A DNA stretch of 64,000 nt from the NCBI RefSeq assembly GCF_900590755.1, contig NZ_UUOC01000052.1, forward strand, positions 124,001-188,000, in the 5' to 3' direction. This document shows, piece after piece, positions 20,607 through 28,895 of the stretch. The notes below the pieces were generated by a model, which saw only the letters and a program-made list of their open reading frames with translations, was not told the origin of the DNA and made no database searches. The position numbers and the translations under genes are program-made. Positions within the stretch are counted from its first letter, which is position 1. The number at the start of each line of letters is the position of its first letter. The stretch comes from Pseudomonas viridiflava (GTDB taxonomy: Bacteria > Pseudomonadota > Gammaproteobacteria > Pseudomonadales > Pseudomonadaceae).

Positions 20607-21977
20607 CTACTTACCAATACAAAAGCTGGAAAAGATCCTGCCTAACAAGTCATCCGAGCTGAATGCGCCAGTGATCTCGGCGAGATATTGCTGGGCCTGG
20701 CGCAGATCTTCAGCCAACAGCTCCCCTGCTCCAGCCATGGTCAGCTGTGCCCGGCCGTGTTCGAGAGAAGCGCTGGCATGACGCAGCGCTTCAAGGTGGC
20801 GCCTGCGGGCACTGAAGCTACTCTCCGAGGTTTGTTCATAACCCATGCAGGCCTTGAGATGCTCGCGCAACAGATCCAGGCCTTCCCCACCCGCCTTGGC
20901 ACTCAGACTGATCGTCACGTGGCCATCGGCGCTGGTTTGCAGCTCGATGACGTCGCCACTCAGATCGGCTTTGTTGCGGATCAAAGTGACCTTGGCTGGA
21001 TCCGGCCTTTGTTCAAGAAACTCGGGCCATAGTGCAAAAGGGTCCAGCGCTTCGGGCGCCGTGGCATCTACCACCAGCAAAACACGATCCGCCTCACCAA
21101 TGGCTTTCAGTGCCCGCTGCACGCCAATCTTTTCCACCTGATCTTCGGTATCTCGCAGCCCGGCGGTATCCACCACGTGCAGCGGCATGCCATCGATGTG
21201 GATATGTTCTCGAAGGATATCTCGGGTAGTGCCGGCAATCTCGGTCACGATGGCGGCTTCCTTGCCCGCCAGGGCATTCAGCAGGCTGGATTTGCCAGCG
21301 TTGGGCCGACCAGCGATCACTACCGTCATCCCGTCACGGAGCAGCGCTCCTTGCCCCGCTTCGCGCAAGACTGTGGATAACTCTTCGCGAACCGCATCCA
21401 GCATTTTCAACACGTGGCCATCGGCGAGGAAGTCGATTTCTTCTTCTGGAAAGTCGATGGCGGCTTCCACGTATATACGCAGACTAATCAGTTTCTCGGT
21501 CAGGTTATCCACACGTCGGGAAAACGCACCTTGTAGTGAGCGCAACGCATTGCGCGCCGCCTGTGCAGAACTTGCCTCGATCAGATCCGCGATCGCCTCG
21601 GCCTGGGCCAGGTCGAGTTTGTCGTTGAGGAATGCTCGCTCGCTGAATTCCCCTGGGCGAGCCAGGCGACTGCCCAGTTCCAGACAACGCTGCAGCAACA
21701 TATCCAGAACCACCGGACCGCCGTGGCCTTGCAGTTCAAGCACGTCTTCGCCAGTGAAAGAATTGGGCCCCGGAAAATACAGCGCAATACCTTCGTCGAT
21801 CACTTGTCCGGCGCCATCTTCAAATGGCCCGTAATGGGCGAACCGGGGTTTCAGGTCACGACCGGTGATGGCCGAGGCTGCCTTGGCGGCCAATGGCCCG
21901 GAAATACGCACGATGCCTACACCGCCACGACCTTGAGCAGTGGCGATGGCAGCGATGGTTTCACGTGGGACATTCAT
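20607..21977 (-). CDS. mnmE: tRNA modification GTPase MnmE
   Basis: GTPase partner of MnmG in wobble-uridine modification. 456 residues from ATG 21977 (GGAG 7 bp upstream; in-frame codons further up lack a site). N-terminal tetrahydrofolate-binding domain (MNVPRETIAAIATAQGRGGVGIVRISG), helical domain, inserted G domain with GRPNAGKSSLL and DTAGLRDTED, and the C-terminal CIGK motif carrying the catalytic cysteine. Two perfect DnaA boxes (21372, 21505) lie inside. Confidence 0.97.
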   Translation of the reverse strand: MNVPRETIAAIATAQGRGGVGIVRISGPLAAKAASAITGRDLKPRFAHYGPFEDGAGQVIDEGIALYFPGPNSFTGEDVLELQGHGGPVVLDMLLQRCLELGSRLARPGEFSERAFLNDKLDLAQAEAIADLIEASSAQAARNALRSLQGAFSRRVDNLTEKLISLRIYVEAAIDFPEEEIDFLADGHVLKMLDAVREELSTVLREAGQGALLRDGMTVVIAGRPNAGKSSLLNALAGKEAAIVTEIAGTTRDILREHIHIDGMPLHVVDTAGLRDTEDQVEKIGVQRALKAIGEADRVLLVVDATAPEALDPFALWPEFLEQRPDPAKVTLIRNKADLSGDVIELQTSADGHVTISLSAKAGGEGLDLLREHLKACMGYEQTSESSFSARRRHLEALRHASASLEHGRAQLTMAGAGELLAEDLRQAQQYLAEITGAFSSDDLLGRIFSSFCIGK

Positions 21978-22004
21978 GGTCCGGCTCCAGAGCAAATGAC
22001 AGAT

Positions 22005-22030
22005 AGCAAAACGCCCCACGAGGGGGCGCC
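22005..22030 (-). terminator. Possible weak terminator between yidC and mnmE
   Basis: On the minus strand a stem CGCCCC/GGGGCG with a 5-base loop is followed by only four T. It sits 26 bp after the yidC stop and may reduce rather than end read-through into mnmE. Confidence 0.5.
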
Positions 22031-22055
22031 TTGTAAAACTTGTTCACAGGTTAGA

Positions 22056-23735
22056 TCAAGCTTCGGCTTTCTTGGTCGCCGCTTCAATCTTACGAGTGAT
22101 GTACGCCTGCTGAGTAATCGACAGGGTGTTGTTCACAACCCAGTACAGAACCAGACCAGCAGGGAACCACAGGAAGAAGAACGTGAAGATGATTGGCATC
22201 ATTTTCATGACCTTGGCCTGCATCGGATCCGGCGGAGTCGGGTTCAGACGCTGCTGAATGAACATGGTCGCGCCCATGATGATCGGCAGGATGAAGAACG
22301 GATCCTTGATCGACAGGTCGGTTATCCACAGCAACCATGGAGCCTGACGCATCTCGACGCTTTCAAGCAGTACCCAGTACAGCGAAAGGAAGACCGGCAT
22401 TTGCACAAGAATTGGCAGGCAACCACCCAGCGGGTTGATCTTCTCCTTCTTGTACAACTCCATCATCGCTTGCGACATTTTCTGACGATCGTCGCCATGC
22501 TGCTCTTTCAGAATCGCAAGTTTAGGTGCGACAGCGCGCATACGAGCCATGGATTTGTAGCTGGCAGCCGACAATGGGAAGAACAGACCCTTGATCAGCA
22601 TGGTCAGGAAGATGATCGACCAGCCCCAGTTACCCACAATCGCGTGGATGTGTTGCAGCAACCAGAAGATTGGTTGAGCAATGAACCACAGGATGCCGTA
22701 GTCGACGGTCAATTCCAGACCTGGGGACAACTCTTTGAGTACCGCCTGGCTTTTCGGACCGGCATACAGCGTGGCGCTGACTTCGGTTTTGGCGCCTGGA
22801 GCAACCGTTACGGCTGGACCAGTGAAGCCAATGATGTAGTTACCCTGGCTGTCTTTGCGAGTCTGGACCGCGTTCGCGTTGTCCTTGCTCGGAATCCACG
22901 CCGTTACAAAATAGTGCTGCAACCAAGCAACCCAGCCGCCCTGAACAGTTTCTTTCAGTTGGCCTTTATCGATGTCTTTCATCGACACTTTTTTGTACGG
23001 TTCGGCCGCTGTCCACAGCGCTGCGCCCAGATAGGTCGCGGTGCCAGTGGCAGTTGTCGAGGAAGGATCATCGCTGCCGTCGCGTTTCAGCTGGGCGAAC
23101 AGGTTGCCCGACCAAGGCTGAGCGCTCTGGTTGTCGATTTCGTAGCTGACAACCAGGTCATACAAGCCGCGCTTGAATGTAAAACGCTTGATGTAGTTGA
23201 CGCCGTTCTCGCTGAATTTCAGGTCAACCACCAGGTTTTCCTGACCATCAGCCAGTTGATAACTCTTCTGAGCGCTCGAATAAACCGGGCGACCGGCTGG
23301 ACGAGCATCGGGACCATTGCTGCCTGTCAGACCACTTTGGGCCAGAAAGGTACGCTCGCCACCATTGTCGAACAGTTGGAACGGCACATCAGGATGGTCC
23401 TGACGACGTGGATACAGAGGCAATCTCAGCTGAACGACGTCACCACCAACCGGATCGATTTCCAGATTCAGAACGTCGGTTTTGACCTGAATCAGGTCTT
23501 TGCTGGCTACTTTCGGAGTTTCCAGCGGAGCAGTTACCTGGCCGTTGGCACTAGGAACATCGGCACTTGCCGAAGCATTGGTACCAGGAGCCGCATCCGG
23601 AATACCCGGTGCAGGGGTGGCAGCAACATTCTGAGTCGGCAGGGCGGCCTGGCCGTAGTCTTGGTTCCATTTCAGAACCCCGACATAGGTCACGATTGCC
23701 AGGGCGACGATCAGGATCGTGCGTTTAATATCCAT
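22056..23735 (-). CDS. yidC: Membrane protein insertase YidC
   Basis: Inserts and folds inner-membrane proteins, including the c subunit of the ATP synthase encoded 12 kb away. 559 residues of the Gram-negative type: N-terminal anchor (residues 4-22), a large periplasmic domain to about residue 345, then the conserved core with five membrane helices in all (ILWFIAQPIFWLLQ, NWGWSIIFLTMLIKG, YKSMARMRAVAPKLAIL, GGCLPILVQMPVFLSLYWVL). 2 bp after yidD. A perfect DnaA box is at 22322. Confidence 0.98.
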   Translation of the reverse strand: MDIKRTILIVALAIVTYVGVLKWNQDYGQAALPTQNVAATPAPGIPDAAPGTNASASADVPSANGQVTAPLETPKVASKDLIQVKTDVLNLEIDPVGGDVVQLRLPLYPRRQDHPDVPFQLFDNGGERTFLAQSGLTGSNGPDARPAGRPVYSSAQKSYQLADGQENLVVDLKFSENGVNYIKRFTFKRGLYDLVVSYEIDNQSAQPWSGNLFAQLKRDGSDDPSSTTATGTATYLGAALWTAAEPYKKVSMKDIDKGQLKETVQGGWVAWLQHYFVTAWIPSKDNANAVQTRKDSQGNYIIGFTGPAVTVAPGAKTEVSATLYAGPKSQAVLKELSPGLELTVDYGILWFIAQPIFWLLQHIHAIVGNWGWSIIFLTMLIKGLFFPLSAASYKSMARMRAVAPKLAILKEQHGDDRQKMSQAMMELYKKEKINPLGGCLPILVQMPVFLSLYWVLLESVEMRQAPWLLWITDLSIKDPFFILPIIMGATMFIQQRLNPTPPDPMQAKVMKMMPIIFTFFFLWFPAGLVLYWVVNNTLSITQQAYITRKIEAATKKAEA

Positions 23736-23737
23736 GA

Positions 23738-23983
23738 TTACTCGGCCATCGAAGAAGAACGGGAGGTAGGGATAGGCGGAACCGGGTCATAACCACCGGG
23801 ATTCCACGGATGACAGCGACCTAATCGACGAAAGGTCAGCCAGCCACCGCGTAGAAGGCCATGATTTTCAATGGCTTCATACGCGTAGCAGGAGCAACTG
23901 GGGTAGAAACGACAGTGGCTGGCCATTAGCGGGCTAATGGCATAGCGATAGAACTGGATCGGTACGAGCGCCAGTTTACGCAT
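23738..23983 (-). CDS. yidD: Membrane protein insertion efficiency factor YidD
   Basis: Small amphipathic protein that aids YidC insertion. 81 residues with the signature CRFYPSCSCYAYEAIENHG (about 24-42) and LGRCHPWNPGGYDPVP. Overlaps the end of rnpA by 8 bp and abuts yidC, the standard arrangement. Confidence 0.95.
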   Translation of the reverse strand: MRKLALVPIQFYRYAISPLMASHCRFYPSCSCYAYEAIENHGLLRGGWLTFRRLGRCHPWNPGGYDPVPPIPTSRSSSMAE

Positions 23984-24377
23984 CGGTACTATCTACCCCT
24001 GCAGTTTCGGTTTTGGCTTCTGAAACCGGCCGGCTGCGTGCCAGACGTTTCCATAGCTTGCCGAAATGCTGAATCAATTCGGGGTTTTCTACGTCACCCA
24101 AACCTTTGCGCGCAACAATCACAATATCCCAACCGACCAAATTATCTTGGTGTTGGCGAAATGATTCGCGCATCAGGCGTTTCAAGCGGTTGCGCTCAAC
24201 GGAGAGCTTTACGCTCTTTTTACCGATAACCAGCCCCAGGCGGGGATGATCAAGGTCGTTGTTGCGTGCAAGGAGCAGGAGATTTTTCCCCGGAACCTTG
24301 CCGGTAGGGGAGTCAAAGACTGCCTTGAAATGCCGGGGAGTAAGCAAACGCTTTTCCCGACTGAAGTCCTGACTCAC
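23976..24377 (-). CDS. rnpA: Ribonuclease P protein component
   Basis: Basic cofactor of RNase P RNA for tRNA 5' maturation. About 133 residues with the signature RNRLKRLMRESFRQHQ and PRLGLVIGKKSVKLSVERNR. The best start is GTG 24377 (VSQDFSREKRLLTPRHFKAVF), 16 bp after the rpmH stop. The nearby GGAGG directly abuts this GTG, so initiation may depend on coupling to rpmH. A longer frame up to 24473 lies over rpmH and is not credible. Confidence 0.93.
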   Translation of the reverse strand: MSQDFSREKRLLTPRHFKAVFDSPTGKVPGKNLLLLARNNDLDHPRLGLVIGKKSVKLSVERNRLKRLMRESFRQHQDNLVGWDIVIVARKGLGDVENPELIQHFGKLWKRLARSRPVSEAKTETAGVDSTDA

Positions 24378-24393
24378 CTCCAGTGCCGGATTA

Positions 24394-24528
24394 TCAAACT
24401 GCCAGACGCGCACGACCTTTGGCGCGACGACGCGACAGGACGGCACGGCCGTTCTTGGTGGCCATGCGAGCACGGAAGCCGTGAGTGCGAGCGCGTTTGA
24501 TAGTGCTTGGTTGGAAAGTACGTTTCAT
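24394..24528 (-). CDS. rpmH: 50S ribosomal protein L34
   Basis: 44-residue ribosomal protein, starting MKRTFQPSTIKRARTHGFRA and ending RRRAKGRARLAV; almost entirely basic. Its start lies 175 bp left of the main origin, transcribed away from it, the classical rpmH-oriC-dnaA arrangement. Confidence 0.97.
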   Translation of the reverse strand: MKRTFQPSTIKRARTHGFRARMATKNGRAVLSRRRAKGRARLAV

Positions 24529-24702
24529 GGCGTGTTACCTGGTTCGTCCACAACGGGCCGGAATGGCCCCCGTTTTAAGAGACCGGGGATTCTAGAGAAA
24601 GCAAGCCTCTAGGTCAATTTCCAACCAGCGTTTCCTTCATTTACTTGTTCTGACCCTTTTTCGACCTGTTGGCGACTTCTAGCCCCATCGGCGCCATGCG
24701 TA

Positions 24703-25047
24703 GATATAGAAATAAAAAAGGAAAGTATTTAAAGCTTCTTTATAGAGCTTATTAAAACAAGGCTCTCCATCTTCTGTGGATAACTGATCTCAGGCCTTTA
24801 AAAACGTGGTGTACAGAGAATGACAACACTGTCGAGAAACGGTGCTGTGCCTGTGCTGCGCTGTCGGAAAACCTGTGTGTGGAATGCCCTTTTATCCACA
24901 GGCGGTTTATGCACAGATTTCAAGGCCTACTTATGCAATGAGCTGAGGTATGTTTATCCACAGGGCTTATGCACAAGCCGTCTGTCGCTTTGTTTGCCGA
25001 TAAAGCGATGATTTATCCCGCGTTGTTCTCAACCTACATGTGGATAA
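24703..25047. other. oriC: Chromosomal replication origin oriC (rpmH-dnaA intergenic)
   Basis: The 579-bp gap 24529-25107 holds an AT-rich unwinding-type block (24703-24770), then DnaA boxes: TGTGGATAA at 24775, TTATCCACA at 24892, TTATGCACA at 24907, TTATCCACA at 24954, TTATGCACA at 24967 and TGTGGATAA at 25039. That is four perfect boxes and two TTATNCACA boxes in mixed orientation. Bases 24529-24702 carry the rpmH leader and nothing else I can name. The dnaA promoter must also lie here, so DnaA autoregulation is likely. Confidence 0.93.
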
Positions 25048-25107
25048 GTACCGCTTCGGCCGGTACAATGGCGGCTGTTTTTGCCTCACCGGCGTTTAAC
25101 CTAGGGG

Positions 25108-26628
25108 ATGTCCGTGTCATTGGAACTTTGGCAGCAGTGCGTAGAGCTTTTGCGCGAAGAGCTGCCTGCCCAGCAATTCAACACCTGGATCCGTCCGCTA
25201 CAGGTTGAAGCCGAAGGCGACGAGTTGCGTGTCTACGCACCGAACCGTTTTGTTCTCGATTGGGTAAACGAAAAATACCTGAGCCGTTTGCTTGAGCTGC
25301 TCGGAGAGCACGGCCAGGGTCTCGCCCCTGCGCTCTCCTTATTAATAGGAAGCAAACGCAGCTCCGCACCTCGTGCTGCGCCGAACGCGCCTTTGGCCGC
25401 TGCAGCTTCGCAGGCTATCGCCGCAAGTCAGCACACAGCGGCGCCCGCTCCTGCGCCTGTTCACACGGCTGCTCCTGCGCCGGTGCATGCAGTGCATATA
25501 AATGACGAGCCTTCGCGTGCCAGCTTCGATCCGATGGTCGGCGCTAGCTCTCAACAGGCCCCGGCTCGCGAGCAGCGCACGGTGCAGGTCGAAGGTGCTT
25601 TGAAGCACACCAGTTACCTGAACCGCACGTTCACCTTCGAGAACTTCGTAGAGGGTAAGTCCAACCAGTTGGCTCGGGCTGCGGCCTGGCAGGTAGCGGA
25701 TAATCCGAAGCATGGCTATAACCCACTCTTCCTTTATGGTGGCGTTGGCCTGGGTAAGACTCACTTGATGCATGCTGTGGGTAACCACCTGCTCAAGAAG
25801 AATCCCAACGCCAAGGTGGTGTACCTGCACTCGGAGCGTTTCGTTGCAGACATGGTCAAAGCGTTACAGCTGAACGCGATCAACGAGTTCAAACGCTTTT
25901 ATCGCTCTGTGGATGCTTTGCTGATCGATGACATTCAGTTCTTCGCTCGCAAGGAACGTTCCCAGGAAGAGTTTTTCCACACCTTCAACGCTTTGCTCGA
26001 AGGTGGTCAGCAGGTGATTCTGACCAGCGACCGCTACCCCAAAGAGATTGAAGGGCTGGAAGAACGTCTCAAGTCACGGTTTGGCTGGGGTTTGACCGTT
26101 GCGGTCGAGCCGCCTGAGCTGGAGACCCGCGTGGCGATCCTGATGAAGAAAGCCGATCAGGCCAAGGTTGATCTGCCGCATGACGCCGCGTTCTTCATCG
26201 CTCAGCGTATTCGTTCCAACGTTCGTGAACTCGAAGGCGCGCTCAAGCGCGTGATCGCTCACTCCCACTTCATGGGGCGCGACATCACCATTGAGCTGAT
26301 CCGCGAATCGCTGAAAGATTTGCTGGCACTGCAAGACAAGCTGGTGAGTGTGGATAACATTCAGCGCACTGTCGCCGAGTACTACAAGATCAAGATTTCC
26401 GACCTGTTGTCCAAGCGTCGTTCACGATCGGTAGCGCGGCCACGGCAGGTTGCCATGGCACTGTCCAAGGAGTTGACCAACCACAGCCTGCCGGAAATCG
26501 GTGATGTGTTTGGCGGTCGCGACCATACGACTGTGTTGCATGCCTGCCGCAAAATTAATGAATTGAAGGAATCCGACGCGGATATTCGCGAGGACTACAA
26601 GAACCTGCTGCGTACACTGACCACTTGA
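25108..26628 (+). CDS. dnaA: Chromosomal replication initiator DnaA
   Basis: AAA+ initiator that binds the boxes just upstream and melts the origin. 506 residues: domain I (LELWQQCVELLREELPAQQFNTWIRPL), a long Ala/Pro-rich domain II linker (about 85-170), domain III with GGVGLGKTHL and LLIDDIQFFARKE, and domain IV with the DNA-binding signature GGRDHTTVLHACRKI. The ATG at 25108 is preceded by AGGGG. A perfect DnaA box occurs inside at 26349. Confidence 0.98.
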   Translation: MSVSLELWQQCVELLREELPAQQFNTWIRPLQVEAEGDELRVYAPNRFVLDWVNEKYLSRLLELLGEHGQGLAPALSLLIGSKRSSAPRAAPNAPLAAAASQAIAASQHTAAPAPAPVHTAAPAPVHAVHINDEPSRASFDPMVGASSQQAPAREQRTVQVEGALKHTSYLNRTFTFENFVEGKSNQLARAAAWQVADNPKHGYNPLFLYGGVGLGKTHLMHAVGNHLLKKNPNAKVVYLHSERFVADMVKALQLNAINEFKRFYRSVDALLIDDIQFFARKERSQEEFFHTFNALLEGGQQVILTSDRYPKEIEGLEERLKSRFGWGLTVAVEPPELETRVAILMKKADQAKVDLPHDAAFFIAQRIRSNVRELEGALKRVIAHSHFMGRDITIELIRESLKDLLALQDKLVSVDNIQRTVAEYYKIKISDLLSKRRSRSVARPRQVAMALSKELTNHSLPEIGDVFGGRDHTTVLHACRKINELKESDADIREDYKNLLRTLTT

Positions 26629-26666
26629 TGAAATCAGCGCAGCTTATTAAGGCAAGGGACTAGACC

Positions 26667-27770
26667 ATGCACTTCACCATTCAACGCGAAGCCCTGTTGA
26701 AACCACTGCAATTGGTCGCCGGCGTCGTCGAACGTCGTCAGACCTTGCCAGTGCTCTCCAATGTGCTTCTGGTCGTACAGGGCCAGCAGCTGTCGTTGAC
26801 CGGTACCGATCTTGAGGTCGAGCTGGTCGGTCGTGTTCAACTGGAAGAACCTGCAGAGCCGGGCGAAATTACGGTTCCTGCGCGCAAGCTGATGGATATC
26901 TGCAAAAGCCTGCCCAATGACGCTCTGATCGACATCAAGGTTGATGACGCCAAATTGGTAGTCAAGGCTGGCCGCAGTCGTTTCACCTTGTCGACATTGC
27001 CAGCCAATGACTTCCCTACTGTGGAAGAAGGCCCAGGTTCGCTGACCTTCAATCTGGTGCAGAGCAAGCTGCGTCGCTTGATCGAACGCACCAGCTTCGC
27101 CATGGCTCAACAGGATGTTCGTTACTACCTCAATGGTATGTTGCTGGAAGTCAGCGCCGGGATCCTGCGCGCCGTTGCCACCGACGGTCACCGTCTGGCG
27201 ATGTGCTCCATGACCGCCGATATCGAGCAAGCTGACCGTCACCAGGTCATCGTGCCCCGCAAAGGTATTCTGGAAATGGCGCGCCTGCTCACCGAGCAAG
27301 ACGGCATGGTCAGCATCGTGTTGGGTCAGCACCATATTCGCGCCACCACTGGCGAGTTCACTTTCACCTCCAAGCTGGTCGACGGCAAGTTCCCGGATTA
27401 CGAGCGCGTTCTGCCAAAAGGCGGCGACAAACTGGTATTGGGTGATCGTCAGGCGTTGCGTGAAGCGTTCAGCCGTACTGCGATCCTCTCCAACGAGAAG
27501 TACCGTGGTATCCGTCTGCAACTGGCCAGCGGTCAGCTGAAGATCCAGGCCAACAACCCGGAGCAGGAAGAAGCGGAAGAAGAGATCAGCGTTGACTACA
27601 ACGGTGCTTCGCTGGAAATCGGCTTCAACGTCAGCTACTTGCTGGACGTGTTGGGCGTAATGACTACCGAGCAAGTTCGTCTGATTCTTTCCGACTCCAA
27701 CAGCAGTGCGCTGGTACAGGAATCGGATAACGACGACTCCGCTTATGTCGTTATGCCAATGCGTCTGTAA
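26667..27770 (+). CDS. dnaN: DNA polymerase III beta sliding clamp
   Basis: Ring-shaped processivity factor of Pol III. 367 residues with three clamp folds (starting MHFTIQREALLKPLQLVAGVVERRQTLPVLSNVLL and ending in the conserved YVVMPMRL). 38 bp after dnaA and 17 bp before recF, the usual dnaA-dnaN-recF-gyrB set. Confidence 0.98.
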   Translation: MHFTIQREALLKPLQLVAGVVERRQTLPVLSNVLLVVQGQQLSLTGTDLEVELVGRVQLEEPAEPGEITVPARKLMDICKSLPNDALIDIKVDDAKLVVKAGRSRFTLSTLPANDFPTVEEGPGSLTFNLVQSKLRRLIERTSFAMAQQDVRYYLNGMLLEVSAGILRAVATDGHRLAMCSMTADIEQADRHQVIVPRKGILEMARLLTEQDGMVSIVLGQHHIRATTGEFTFTSKLVDGKFPDYERVLPKGGDKLVLGDRQALREAFSRTAILSNEKYRGIRLQLASGQLKIQANNPEQEEAEEEISVDYNGASLEIGFNVSYLLDVLGVMTTEQVRLILSDSNSSALVQESDNDDSAYVVMPMRL

Positions 27771-27787
27771 TGCTCAGCAGAACCTAG

Positions 27788-28891
27788 ATGTCTCTTAGCC
27801 GCGTCTCGGTCACCGGGGTGCGCAATCTGCAACCGGTGACCTTCTCCCCTTCCCCTCGTATCAATATCCTTCACGGCGCAAACGGCAGTGGCAAAACCAG
27901 CGTGCTGGAGGCCATTCATTTGCTTGGCCTCGCGCGTTCGTTTCGCAGTGCTCGGCTGCTACCTGTCATCCAGTACGAACAACCTGCCTGCACGGTTTTT
28001 GGTCAGGTTGATCTCGCCGAGGGTGGGCACAGCAATCTTGGGATTTCCCGTGATCGTCAGGGTGAATTTCAAATACGCATTGATGGGCAGAATGCGCGCA
28101 GTGCCGCGCAGCTTGCCGAGACGTTGCCGCTGCAACTGATCAATCCGGACAGTTTTCGCTTGCTGGAAGGCGCGCCGAAGATCCGTAGGCAGTTTCTGGA
28201 TTGGGGAGTGTTCCACGTGGAACCTCGATTCATGGCCACTTGGCAGCGTCTTCAGAAGGCCCTGCGGCAGCGAAACTCATGGCTGCGGCATGGTACACTT
28301 GACGGCGCTTCGCAGGCGGCATGGGACCGGGAATTGTGCCTCGCCAGTGATGAAATCGATGAGTTTCGTCGCACGTACATCAAGGCCTTGAAGCCCGTTT
28401 TTGAACAGACTTTGAGCGAGCTTGTTGAACTTGAAGGTTTGACCCTGAGCTATTACCGCGGCTGGGATAAAGAAAAAGACTTGAGCACGGTGCTCGCTTC
28501 TTCTCTCCATCGCGATCAGCAAATCGGTCATACGCAAGCCGGACCGCAACGCGCTGACTTACGCCTCAGATTGGGCGCCCATAACGCGGCAGATATTTTG
28601 TCCCGAGGTCAGCAGAAATTAGTTGTGTGTGCCTTGCGTATTGCCCAGGGGCACCTCGTCAGCCAAGCGCGACGAGGCCAATGTATTTACCTGGTGGACG
28701 ATTTACCGTCCGAGCTCGACGAACAACATCGCCGTGCTCTTTGCCGTTTGCTGGAAGACTTACGCTGCCAGGTGTTCATCACCTGTGTAGACCACGAATT
28801 ACTGAGGGAAGGCTGGCAGACGGAAACGCCAGTCGCTTTGTTCCACGTGGAACAGGGCCGTATCACCCAGACCCACGACCATCGGGAGTGA
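27788..28891 (+). CDS. recF: DNA replication and repair protein RecF
   Basis: SMC-like ATPase that helps load RecA at gaps. 367 residues: P-loop GANGSGKTSVLEAI (about 31-44), the signature ILSRGQQKLVVCALRIAQG, and Walker B IYLVDDLPSELD. Two parS sites lie in the gene and are read in the same frame, both as FHVE (WGVFHVEPRF and ALFHVEQGRI). Four bp separate it from gyrB. Confidence 0.97.
   Translation: MSLSRVSVTGVRNLQPVTFSPSPRINILHGANGSGKTSVLEAIHLLGLARSFRSARLLPVIQYEQPACTVFGQVDLAEGGHSNLGISRDRQGEFQIRIDGQNARSAAQLAETLPLQLINPDSFRLLEGAPKIRRQFLDWGVFHVEPRFMATWQRLQKALRQRNSWLRHGTLDGASQAAWDRELCLASDEIDEFRRTYIKALKPVFEQTLSELVELEGLTLSYYRGWDKEKDLSTVLASSLHRDQQIGHTQAGPQRADLRLRLGAHNAADILSRGQQKLVVCALRIAQGHLVSQARRGQCIYLVDDLPSELDEQHRRALCRLLEDLRCQVFITCVDHELLREGWQTETPVALFHVEQGRITQTHDHRE
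28209..28224. other. parS: parS site 1 (ParB loading site)
   Basis: TGTTCCACGTGGAACC, a 16-mer with one mismatch to a perfect palindrome, inside recF. Matches the Pseudomonas/Bacillus parS core TTCCACGTGGAA. Confidence 0.92.
28839..28854. other. parS: parS site 2 (ParB loading site)
   Basis: TGTTCCACGTGGAACA, a perfect 16-bp palindrome near the 3' end of recF, 630 bp from site 1. Confidence 0.95.
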
Positions 28892-28895
28892 TTGC

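Noticed and set aside
20308..20662. Short plus-strand frames after the receptor gene
   Set aside because: They run through REP repeats and into the mnmE 3' end and have no ribosome sites.
21723..23792. 689-codon open frame on the plus strand over yidC and the mnmE start
   Set aside because: It is antisense to strongly conserved yidC, has no recognisable domain and comes from GC-rich codon bias leaving the opposite strand open.
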